This document shows, in pieces, positions 13,491-25,400 of a DNA stretch of 64,000 nucleotides. The stretch is from Pholis gunnellus (taxonomy: Eukaryota; Chordata; Actinopteri; Perciformes; Pholidae). Numbering within the stretch: position 1 is the first letter of the stretch; each line of letters starts with the position of its first letter. The notes under the pieces are model-generated. The model had not been told where the DNA came from. It saw only the letters and a program-made list of their open reading frames with translations, and did not search any database. The position numbers and the translations under genes were made by a program. The DNA is taken from contig OU342816.1 of NCBI GenBank assembly GCA_910591455.2, positions 15,008,638 to 15,072,637 on the forward strand, written 5' to 3'.

Positions 13491-16400
13491 TTATATATAT
13501 ACGCATAGAGAGTGGGGGATTATGGAGCACACTGGAATGCGTTTCTGATGCACATTTACACAAACTCTGGTATAAAGGTTGAGATGTAAACAATCCATTT
13601 TGTCCAGTTCTAAGCAAATGTATCCTTCAGGTTCTCAAGTTGAAAGTCATTTTCCCCATTACATAAATATTGTACACCAGGTCAATCCATTCATCAACAC
13701 TAGTCATAAAAATCAATAAAAATGATTTCCAGCTTTGTTTTCGCAAGATCTCAAGGTCTTTATATTTTATGTCCAAAATTTGGAATTATTTTGTTCGTTT
13801 TTTTTCTTTCAAGATTTGTCTTTTGGTGGGTGGAAACGTCTCTGAAATAGTTTTTGAAGTTAAGTCTATTCCAAGGTTGTCCATATACAGAATATTCATA
13901 GTTAAATATATTCAGGTAGATCATTTATCCATTATTAAACATGGCTACAAGTAATTATCATCATTCCCAATTAATCTTTAGATTATTATAAGTGTTAATT
14001 GTTCAACCAAATCTTCAGTTGCTGGTAAATAAATTAGTAATTTAATAATAATGATAACCAATAAGTAAAGGACAATAAAGAAGCATACACATGGGTTATC
14101 CCTTCAACAAAGGACATAAATAGTTGTAAAGTGGCATTGAATGTTCTGGTGGACCCTCGAATGTTGTAACTGATTTTCTTTCTAAGTGAAGATGACACAT
14201 CACCTCTCTCATCCATTGGCCGGATCAGTTTTCAATAACACAGCAGTTGTTAAGGGTAGTCCCAGTGCAGATGTCCGCTGTGTGTCTTTCGCATGAGTAA
14301 ATGCTCATGTGCGTCCATCTTTCTCCCTCTTTTACTTTTCTAACCCCAGTTGAGTGCAGCAAGTGTGTAACGATAAAGAGCTGTTAAGTGGTGCTGTGCT
14401 TTCCGTTGTCTGTTGAGTAATGGCCGAGGTGACCATCGACCCGCCGGCCCCATAAAGCAGAGGAGAGGAAACAGACTGTTCACACCCAGAATGCTGCCAG
14501 CAGAGATCTGCAGCCTGTAGTAAAGTATTAAGTTGTTCTATATTTTATACTGGGCTTGTGTTAACCTTTTATTTTTAAAGATCAGATATTGGCCTGTCAC
14601 TGAAATGATGGATATGATGCAGTTTGCTAAATCAATAGGTCACGATATGACATAAATGTCAGATGCTATGATACGGCAGTACAGATGAATATGTTGAACC
14701 ATATTTTTCCATTCCTCAAGAGAGCTAGTAAACAAAACACATTTGTGGACATGTTGTTCAAACGTCGTCTCGGCCTCTCGGTTGGCGTTTTCCCACAGCA
14801 ACAGCTGACTAGAAAAAGAGCCGGTAACTTCTGTGGTGTGCAAACGTCTGAAGCATATTATAGCTCCGTACAGCCTACGGATTTGTATTCCCCATGTCAT
14901 TCAACAAGTACATAGCACTGGGTCTACCATTAGAGGTTGAAGAAGTCTGTCCCTTTACAATATTAAACATTTGGGAAGACCCATCGTTCTGTTCAGTTTG
15001 TATTTCACCCTGAAAGTGGATCCTAGTTAGCTTAGCTTGCAGATGTTTGGCTATGCTATGGGAACTGACACCGACATCAGTCCCCGAACCCGGTTACTTT
15101 GGTTCACCTGCTACTAGCCAACTGCCCCATAAACGACTCTTCTTGTTCTGTATTTTCTAATACCAAACAGAAGGATGGGACTCGAAGAAAAAGTCGCAAT
15201 TACAAATCCGTCTGCTACTTCAGCACTACGATACACAGCTCAGTTAGGCTACTAATATTTCTCTAGCTATCGCTGCAGAAAAATATATAAAACTTCTTAT
15301 TTCTATAAGAATCTATATTTCTTATAAATATGTCTTATTTTTGAAAATTACAATTTTGATTAAATAACAAACACCAAAGGAATACTGTACCTATTGTTTT
15401 CAATTAATTTCAGCACAACTTCAATTTACTTTATATCGTTTATACTGTCTATTTTTCTTTTTAGCTTTTTTGGTCCATTTTAAAGCATTGCAAATAATTC
15501 TCACTTTTTGCAAACCTCCCCTTGTCTGTGACATTTATGCTGAAGTGTAGCTATTGTGTGCAGACAAAAGAGTAGAGGACAGGGTGTCTCTCTGTAAAAG
15601 GCTAGTGTCGGCTCGCAGCCTGTAGTATTCATCCCACACATTATCACAGGAACCACAGGATGTCTGATTGTGTGTGTGTGTGTGGATGTGGATAGGTGTG
15701 TTAGTCCTGCACAGAGAGAGCAGCTCATTGAGCACCATGTTGTTCTCTATAATAGAGGTCCGTCTGTACACATTGTGGCGGAAAATGGACCACAACGCTG
15801 CAGCCACAGGAAATGTGATTTCATAAATGCATGCAGCCCTCCCACACTTGGGCAGAAGATCATGAATATGATACGTGGGTGCATCGGGACAGATGGTCTT
15901 TTTCTGATTCTCTCATTTGCCTCAATAACCCATTTAAGCTCCTCTATGTCCTGTACGGTGGAACGTACACACTGTATTCACATACTTCAAAGACTTTTTA
16001 CCGTGCAAAGTATACATTTATATAATTCTTTCACCCCTAAAAATCCTACTCTTGGGTATCATAGAATACTTTATGCCTCAGCTTGACTTTAAAAATGTAT
16101 TGTTAGTGTTGAACCTCACAGCTGCCACACACTTAACTATTCTGTGTCTGTCTTTGGGAGTGTAGGAGCTGTGTGAGGACCCTCACCTGTTTGTGGATGG
16201 CATCAGCGCGCACGACTTACATCAGGGACAGCTGGGTAACTGCTGGTTTGTAGCGGCATGCTCCAGTCTGGCCTCCAGAGAGTCTCTATGGCAAAAAGTA
16301 AGTGTGTACTCTTTTTCTTCTTCTTGTTTTTATTTTTTTAAACCAGACCAAAATGCTTAGTGAATCTCTGTGTGTCTTTGGGTTGCCTCACATCATCTGT

Positions 16401-19400
16401 GATGATCACATTTTCAATATCGTAACAATATCATGTCTGTGTGTTAAGTGACTGAGCTGGAGACAGGGCGTCGTTAGCCTAGCTTAGCATTAACACTGGC
16501 AACGGGGACACCACTTGCCTGGCTCTCTCCAAAGTGAAAAGGCATGCCTGCCAGCACTTCTATAACTCACCAATCAACATGCAACTTCTTTCAAAAATGT
16601 TGAACTTTTCGTCTAAAAGAACACAGTTCTAAACTGCAGCTGAGTTCATGGCAGACATGCTCATATTATGTCTAATAATGCTCACAATACAAATTATAAA
16701 AGTTAAAACTTGCACTATATTGTGCTTTGCTTTTTGCTCTTGTGGTCACCGCCAGTTGTTTGCTTTAAGTAGAAGAAAACCACACTGTACGGGCGAAAGC
16801 TCCTCATTCTTTCTTGCACAAAAGTGCATATAATGTGTTTTGAAAAAAGGACATTTATATGTACTCAATTCTAATTATTCCATATTTAGCGTTTGAGTGT
16901 CCATTAAGGACCATTATGATAAGAAGTAAACACCAGAGGACTCATTACATCACCACAACGCCTCCTTGGTCTCAGCAGACCCCATCAGTCAGTAGAAGAA
17001 TGATTGGTGGACTCTTAAAGTAGATTCTCTCAGGACCGGCTAAAAGCACTAGGGCTGGATTGATCGAGCTGAATACTTTAGTAATGTGACTAGAATAACT
17101 TTAAACTGTAAAAATCTGTACTTCAAACAACTAAATAAAAGCCGAGATGTAGACTACGTCCTATTGCTTGCCAAGTGTACTTACCTTGTGACTTGACATT
17201 GTTCACAAAAGGATATTATTCCGTTGTTTATCTCGTTCAGGGGTTTTACATTTTTGATCTGAGAAGATCGAGATCATTCTAATGTCTGTGCATTAACTGT
17301 GAAGCCACAGCTAAGTGACACAATTGCCGTCGCAACCTTTTACACACTGATTACAATAAATGTGTAAACTTTTCCAAGAAGATTGGCACCATAAATCCAC
17401 CATTGCAAGCTTCCGTCTAAAGCTGGAGGTGTCATATTAACAAAAAAACTTCTTTGAAGTGTATTGAGCTCTGGAGTTTCAGTTGTCAGGAATGTTCTGA
17501 GATGATCTTTGGCATCCATCTTGTCAGAGGAAACAAAGCGATTACCGAGGTTTAATGGGATTTGAAACAAGATGCCTCGGCCTGTTGTAGCGAGTCGCTG
17601 GATTGTGACGGTTTGCTCAGAGAGAGTGTGTACACATGGGCATGCTTACACAGCATCTTCCCCTCTGTTTACTCTGTTTCTGGAGCTCTGTTCCATCGTA
17701 CAAACACACACTCATCGTCTAACTCCATATCCAATGAGCAGCATGTTTACTGCTTAATTTCCCATTTTGTCAACATTTTCTTTTAGTTTTTTTTGGAGGG
17801 GGGGATGCATTCCTTGTCGTTTGCTTTCTTGCCAACAGCAATGCCGCTTGAGACTGTCAAGTCAATTTTATTCATACAGCTCAATATCACAAATTTGCCT
17901 GAAGGTGCTTTACAAGCTGTAATAGAATACGACACCTTCTGTCCTTCGACCCTCGATTCATTTGAGGCAAAACTCCCCAGAAAACCTTTTAACGGGGGGA
18001 AAAATGGAAGAAACCTCTGGAAGAGCAACAGAGGACGGATCCCTCATGCTGAACGGACAGACTTGAAATAGATGCTGTGGGTAAAGAATAGATATAATAG
18101 AATTAGAGTGTATACAATCAGGATGACAAAATTATAGATGTAGAGATATATAGATAATGAAGAATATTGACCTCCTCTCCACCATGGAAACCTGGAAAGA
18201 AGACAAGCTACACAAACACACAAGAAGCAAAACTGAATCACATCATTCACAAAATTGGGAGAATGAAACAAACAGAGCGAGAGACAGACAAGAGGAGCGG
18301 CTCTCCTGGAGGACGAAGACCAGACAGGAAACTGCTCCAACTCCACTAATTGACCACCTCTCTTGAAAACGTCTGTCCTCCCGTTCAACCTTTCTTTTGG
18401 ATTTAGAAAGAGACATTTTGATACCAACTGTCAGGTGGACTTTGGTGAATGTCTACTTATACTGTAGAGGGGAGTAGTTCGACATTTGGCTGTTATATTT
18501 TATAAGCTGGTTAGCTTATCTTAGCACAAAGAGCTGGAGTCTCTGCCTGTAAAACAGCAAAGTATTGTTTTTATTCCTCTGTTTCAATCCGGATTGGACA
18601 AAAACGTCACAACGTGTTAACTGGTGAGTTGTAGAGTTGCTGGTAGGTGGATTTTGTTACCGTTGGACAGAGTCAGGCTAGCTGTTTCCCCCTGTTTCCA
18701 GTATTTGTGCTAAGCTAACTGACTGGCTTTATATCTAACTGACAGATAAGAGGGTGGTTTCAATCTTCTCATCTAACTCTCCACCAGAAAGCAAATAGGA
18801 TTATCTCCCAAAATGTCAAACTTGTGAAGAATGTGAAATAATTGCTGCTGCCTGTAACAAAATTAAATGAATATTCTAAATTGAAAAGACTGTTTTAGAA
18901 TCCAAATTGGAAATACATGTTTGGGGGCCTTGTGTAATTGTCCTGCAGGCCGGATCTGGCCCCCAGGTCTGTATCTTCAGTCCCCTTCTGTATGCTGGTT
19001 GTTTGTTGTTTGAAATATGAACACAGCTGAGGAAGTAAGAGCTCCTCTGTGAAGTCAGTTTGTTAGATCTAAACCATAGTGGAAGTCTGTTTGGTGAAGC
19101 AGCCTTTGTGCAGAGATGTTCATCTGTTCACAGCCTCCCGTGTTGTTGGCCACCAGCAGTGCTTCCTATGAAAGCAAAACAAGTAATGGTCCAACTCTCA
19201 CAGGAGCACATAGTGTTCCCCAGTGAGACCCGAGTGCTTCTACTTCAAAACATTATTTTGTATTGCTTTTTGTGTTAATTACCTAAAAAGTGCCTCTCGT
19301 TTGGCTCTAGAACTGCTGTGACTTCTGATTTTTGCCTTTCTTGGATCCTTGTAATTACTCAAGGCAGTATATGTTTAAATGTTAACGTATATTTGTTTAT

Positions 19401-22400
19401 CTTCATTTAATAATAAGATGACTAAAGGGATAATTTCCCCCAAAGCTAGTCCATTTGCTAAGGCTAATTATTGCCTGTCAAATTGTGACAAAAGGACACA
19501 TACCAATGAGGTCACTCAATGATCATTTCTATTTATGCATTCAAGTCTGTAGGCGAGATTGATTTAATTGAGACTCCTACGAATGTGCAAAGTTAGACTT
19601 TTTTTGTTGTTGCTATAATCAGAGAATGGTTTTGACGGTTCAGGTGGCAAGTTGGTTACATGCCTTCTACCAACGAGAAAGGAGTCTAATACCATCTGAC
19701 ACCTCGCTTATTTTATTTTCTCTCACACCTCATCTGACACGCGGCTTCTCATTCACAGTCACAGTTGGTGTTTCCTCCGCCCGTCGCAGAGCAAAGCATG
19801 GAGGCTGAGAGATGAAATCCACATGCCTCCCCTCTCTGTTGTTTGTCAGGGTCACCATGCAAGACAGAGACGGATGAGGCAACAGGAACCTGTTCCCCCG
19901 TCCACTGGGGAATATACTCAAGCACACACACACACGAACACACTTGTCTCTATCCATTATCTCACAAGGGACTCATTTCTACCAAACCCGTCAGGGCTGG
20001 CTGTTTGTCAGAGGAGGAGAGGGTGAATCAAATGTTTTGCTTAACACACAAGCCCAGAAAATGATCGTATTCAGACATTAGTTAAGAAAATGCAGATACA
20101 CCTTTGTGATTTATTGGATTTATTTGTATTTAGCTATATTTAACATCATAGGATACAAGGACACAAAGGTCAACCGGTTCAGTAACAGAAACAAGTTTTA
20201 TGTTTGATGTAAATGAGATGTGTTGCAAAAGGAGGAGGAGGGCAAAGAGTGTCGTCTTTTCCTTACAGGTTGTCTGATGATGTGAGATTGAAGGCTTTCT
20301 CTTCTGCTAATTCTCAACAGTGAGCCATCCAGACAATAAAAATGCAGGTCTAACCTAAAAGTAACTTTGCATCCTATACTGCACGCACGGAAGAAGAGTT
20401 TTTAGTTTGAAGTCTCAACAATCCACCGTGAAGGTGACGGAGCAGTCGACAGTCTGAGGGCTGCAGCCGTCTGCAAACGCAAACAGGAAGTACATCGTCT
20501 TCCTTATCTTAGCCAACTCGGCGATCCGCTCGCCAAACTCGTGCGCGTCAGCATCGTAGCACTGGGTGGGCGCGTCGCTGGCGTCGCCCGGGGCCCTCCA
20601 GAAAACCCCGACGGGCTCCAGCAGCTGCCGCGTCATCAGGTTGGTGAGGTCGGGCGTCCAGAGCTGCGAAATGGCCGTGATGGTGAGGCGTCCCGTCCCG
20701 GCTAGCCTCACCGTCCACCGCAAGAATCCGAGGGACTGTTTGGTGAAGTCCAGTCGGTACACGGCCTCGTTGGGCTGCAGCAGGCGTTCGCCGTCCGGCC
20801 TTTTCTGGCCTCGCTGCTGCAGAGACTGAACCCGCAGGCGCATCACCTCCGTCAGATCGGTGTCCGGCCGGAAGGGCAACTCCAACTCTGTAGACATGCT
20901 TGGACGGCACACCGCAGCAGGCTCAGAGGTCGATACCAACTGCAAGGCTGGATTAAATTGGCAGCTATGTTGAAACTAAGCCTCTTCCCTTTGTCTGTCC
21001 TCCTTCTTTTCAGTTGCTCTTATGCATGTGTTCATGTCCGTGTAGCATCGATAGGAGAGGGCGGGTCTTACACAGAAGTACAGATTAGCAGAGGTGCTAG
21101 GCAACGAGATCTAATGACAGTTGCAACCCAGGCACAGGGTTCGCCCTCAGGGAACTGTGTCTTGTGTTTTTACTTGGCTACAGGTCTTTAATACCTGACC
21201 TGAAGTGCTGTGTTACCAAACTCCTGGAGGCTTGCATGAGCGGCAATGTGAATGTGAACACAAAAACTGTTTTGTAAGGGTAAGGTCGACCCTTTTATGT
21301 TGCCGCTGGACTCTTATCAGGTGAGGTGAAGGAGGAAGGAGTTCCCCGTGGTGTGCCTATCGACAGACAGCAGGGGACGCCGCCAAGGTGCCTTCTGCTT
21401 GTGTTTCCGGTCAGTCGTCAGGTCACTTACCTACCAGAGTGCAGTTGCTGCAGAGCGACACTTGGCCCAGAATGTGAGCTGAGATGGATGGAGCCTTCGC
21501 TCTCTCACTATCCACAGTGCAGAGTGGGAGAGTAAGCAGTAGCGAGGTGGGGTGCAAGAGAGACTGCCTCCCGAAGGATTACAAAATGACTCTGAGGTTT
21601 CTGTGGTGCAGTGCTTTGTTTCCCCCCCCCCTCTCCTATTTTTAAAGGAGCTGTTGCTGCTTCACTGAGCTGGCCCTCCAGAGAGGCCAGATTCTCTCCA
21701 TCAGCAAAGTGTCACCTCCTGTAGAGAGGTCTGACAGGAACTGCTGTTCAGTTAGCGCACCTTGACTTCTCCAAGCACACCCGCTGGAACACTGTCACTT
21801 AATTCACACGTGGTGTCGCTCACTGCATCATTTGCTGTTTTTTTTTTTTTTTTATTGCAGGCCGTATTCGCACTGGTAGAGGTTTCACATGTGCCCTTTT
21901 TGCAGGTCACCTGTAGTTTGGGAGTTCTGTTATGACACGGAGTCACAGTGGGAACATGGGAAAGCAACAATCACATCAGCAATCACAACATGACATAATG
22001 CAGTAAAAATACTTTGTGTGTTTCCAGCAGCAACAGGCAGCTGAAAAATAAAAAAAAAAAAGCTCTGATGAACCCACTGTGCACTACCTTTTGGCTGCGA
22101 TAGCAACAACAAATATAGAACTATTACAAAAGGAGCTTAATAACGCCCGACAGAGAGCGCAGAGCAGATGCAAGTTGTAACGTGATAATAAATGACACCA
22201 AGACATTAAATAGTACTTATAAATGGCTTTTTCTAAGCTTAAAAAAACACAACGATTCTTAGTTTCACGTGATTACACACTGATTAAAACAGTTATGAAT
22301 ATTGTATACAATATCTGCCAATTAATCCCCCTAAATGTTACACACTGTTCCTTTAAAGCCCGACAGTCTAAACACAAACAAACGAAAAGGGTCTCACTAC

Positions 22401-25400
22401 TCTGCACTTAACTGACGAGAACAATAAAACAGCAGCCGCAGCTGGTGTGCTGAACACTTTTACACAGTAATGAAATACACAGTACGTGAAAACAAAGCGA
22501 TTTAAATCCTCCTAGTAGTAATGCGCCCCAGCGTTAACAACGACATCATCAATTTAAGTTTGCATGTAGCAATGAGGAGCTGAGGTAACAGCAGACTATG
22601 GTAACTATAACTCTGATCGAAGTCAAGCAGTATGTGGACATGACGTGGTCTGCATTTGGACCAATCACATGGCGGGGCTGGCAAAGGGCTATTAGCATAG
22701 CAGGGCTGGAGTGACCCTGGTTATGAGAATAAAGAAGCCTGTAACCTGTCACTGCTACAGTAGACATTCTTTTTTTTGAACTGGAAAAGGTGACATTTAA
22801 CCTTGATGTGTGCTATCCAGTTAAACTAGCATAGCTATCACACCTAGATGCTTTCTTTAGATAACAGAAATTATCATTACATGACTGGAATACAAACCTA
22901 ATCCCTTTTAATCAGAGATTTTAAAGTAGTCTCACTGATTTCCAAACAAAGATTAATCAGTATTGTCATGTTTTCAGCCATATAGCCTCTATTTGTCTGC
23001 ACAGTATGCTTTGTACTGCTCTGTATTTAGCTTTATTTAAATCTTCCAGAGATGGGTCCATTTCTGTTACCGTAACTGTATGTTTTAGGATTCTATGTGA
23101 ATATGTTATTTGTAGTTTACCTCTCGTCAAAATGGAGGCTGGGTTATAGAGGTTTCACTGGACCACAGTAAACGCAAGCAATTGAGACACACACACACAC
23201 ACAATCACACACACACACACACTGCTGTTATTACCTCTCACCCATGTCCTATTACAGCTGGATTTATGACTGAGAGAACCAAGGTGATAAATCTGTCCCC
23301 TAATCCTAAATGCATCAGCAGACATGAGGGTACGCTGTCTCAGTCTGGCAGCCCACTCCACCTTGACATTATTTATGCTTCATGGCTCACCGGTTTGTTT
23401 GGCTTACCTGCCCTCTGCTCCTCTTCCTCCATCCCCTTCCTCCCCTTGCCGCCCTCCAGGTCATTCCCGAATGGAAGGAGCAGGAGTGGGATACAGAGAA
23501 GCCCGATTCGTATGCCGGGATTTTCCACTTCCGCTTCTGGCGCTTCGGTGAGTGGGTGGATGTGGTGATTGACGACCGGCTACCGACGGTGGACAACCAG
23601 CTGGTCTACTGCCACTCCAACGACAGCAACGAGTTCTGGAGTGCCATGGTGGAGAAGGCCTATGCCAAGTTAGTATCAGTGGCGACACATATACAGATCC
23701 AGTTTTAGAGACGCCTAAAAACTCATTATTGGATTTAATCATTTTAAACTTCTGCCTACCTAAGGATTGACTTTGAAAAACACCATTCATGATCTTTCTA
23801 AATCAAACGGTCTCATGCTTCAACAAAGTCCGGTAACCTACGCTGTGTCATCTTTGAAGTGTTGTCGTTTATTTTCTTCAGAAGCGCACTAGTAGTCGTG
23901 GGCGGAGGGTTAAAAAAACAAATACTGGATAAATCGCTGAATCCTGCCTTTGATTTCAAAGGTTGAAATCGAACGCTCATTTCGATCGATTTAGAGTGGA
24001 AACCGTGACACCCTTAATGTCTCCGAATGTCTTGTTTTGTCTGGCCGACTGCCCCAAACCAAAGGTTTTCAGTTTACTGTGATACAACACTGAGAAAAGC
24101 TTCTCCTGACAGGAAAAGCTATTGACGACCAGCAAATGACTTAAACAATTAATCAATTATCAAAATAATTGTTCATTTATTTATTTTTCACAATCGATTA
24201 ATCGGCTCTAATAACCATTACCCGGCTCTCCGCCTCTTCCTGTCAGGGTTTATGGCTGCTACGAGGCTTTGGACGGAGGCAACACGGCCGACGCGCTGGT
24301 GGATTTCACGGGTGGTGTTTCAGAGCCCGTGGACCTGCTGGAGGGTCAGATGGCAACAGATGAGGTGGCTCGAAACCAGCTGTTTGAAAGAGTTCTCAAA
24401 GTCCACAACAGAGACGGTCTCATCAGCTGCTCCATCAGGGTGAGCTAGGAGCTGCATGGCAGTCACCTCCTTTTTTTTTATACACGAGTCCTGAGGTTAA
24501 AATTTGTTGTTTTTTTCATTCTTTAAAAATGTGTTTTATTCACTGTTTGTACACATGAAGGTCTTCAGTAATCTTGTAGTAAAACTTTAGCAGGGCTCAG
24601 GAGCACAGTAGTGCTCTGAGCTGAATGCTAATATTTAGCTCACAGAGCTGAAGCTGATGGGAACTTCATTAGTTTTGCAGCTGTTTAGTCGCGAACCAAA
24701 GTATCGAATAAGTAGAAACTTTGATCTGATGATGGCGCTAGATGAATATTCATTAATGTCTGTCTCAGACATTCAAAAAAACAAAACATAAGGAAGCTCA
24801 CGATTGGCACTTTTAGCAGCATTTCAGCACCTGTTCTCTGAAAACGGTCTGATCCACCACAGGAGCTGACCTCTTGAGCCCCAGAGCTCTTTAATAATTA
24901 AAGCATTTTCTGCCGTGATTTTAAAATCCAAGGATGAAACGCTGTCTGTGTGTTGACTTTGTCTCGCGGCAATAGCAGCCTTCTTTAGTGCCAAATCTCT
25001 GCATAAATTCTTTCTGCAACTTTTCAAAGGCTCTTCAAAGCTGTGTAGTGATTTGTTTGAGATTACGTGAGGTGCACGCAAATGAATAGCGCTTCTGAAT
25101 TGTCCATTATGATGATATTGTGCCGGCTTTTTTTTTCTTTCAAAAGGTACTTCCTACAGGGTAGCACATGTCTTTATGGGAGGATAATGGCTGAAAAAGG
25201 GTCCAAGAGGAAGACATTTTCTAGAAACTAAAGCCAAGCAGCTCATCTCTGAAAATGACCCATATTTTTGTTTTTGGTCTGTATTTCAGTAAAGAAAATA
25301 CAAAGTTCACTTCAATGTATCAAGAACTGTTTTGTAGAACAATATTCAAGTCTCAGTGATCTTAATAATTAATGCTTAAGGGATTTAAGGCAAAGAAACT

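Larger units (their letters stand above)
8406..16165. other. capn5 intron after coding exon 1 (7.8 kb)
   Basis: No exon conserved in the calpain family. Contents recognised: an RFX-like palindrome (9504-9517), a dispersed repeat (10218-10440), a GC-richer patch with splice-like ends (12589-12838), a TG array near 12965, an AT run (13456-13502) and a decayed L1-like tail on the - strand (13376-13980). Confidence 0.7.
16298..20109. other. capn5 intron after coding exon 2, part before omp
   Basis: Noncoding. It holds three dispersed fish repeats (16451-16585, 17853-18110, 18469-18835). The remainder is AT-rich unique sequence with nothing recognised. Confidence 0.7.

Noticed and set aside
20548..20910. 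120-codon - strand frame overlapping omp
   Set aside because: A shifted frame over the GC-rich omp exon; only the 20415-20897 frame matches OMP.
20898..20945. Upstream in-frame ATG for omp at 20945 (16 extra residues)
   Set aside because: The extra residues have no match in the family, and the ATG at 20897 gives the usual length.
20900..21400. EBF/Olf-1 sites for omp, for example near GCCCTCAGGGAA (about 21141) and TTCCCCGTGG (about 21340)
   Set aside because: Neither fits the YTCCCYRGRGAR consensus without mismatches in the core; not strong enough to call.
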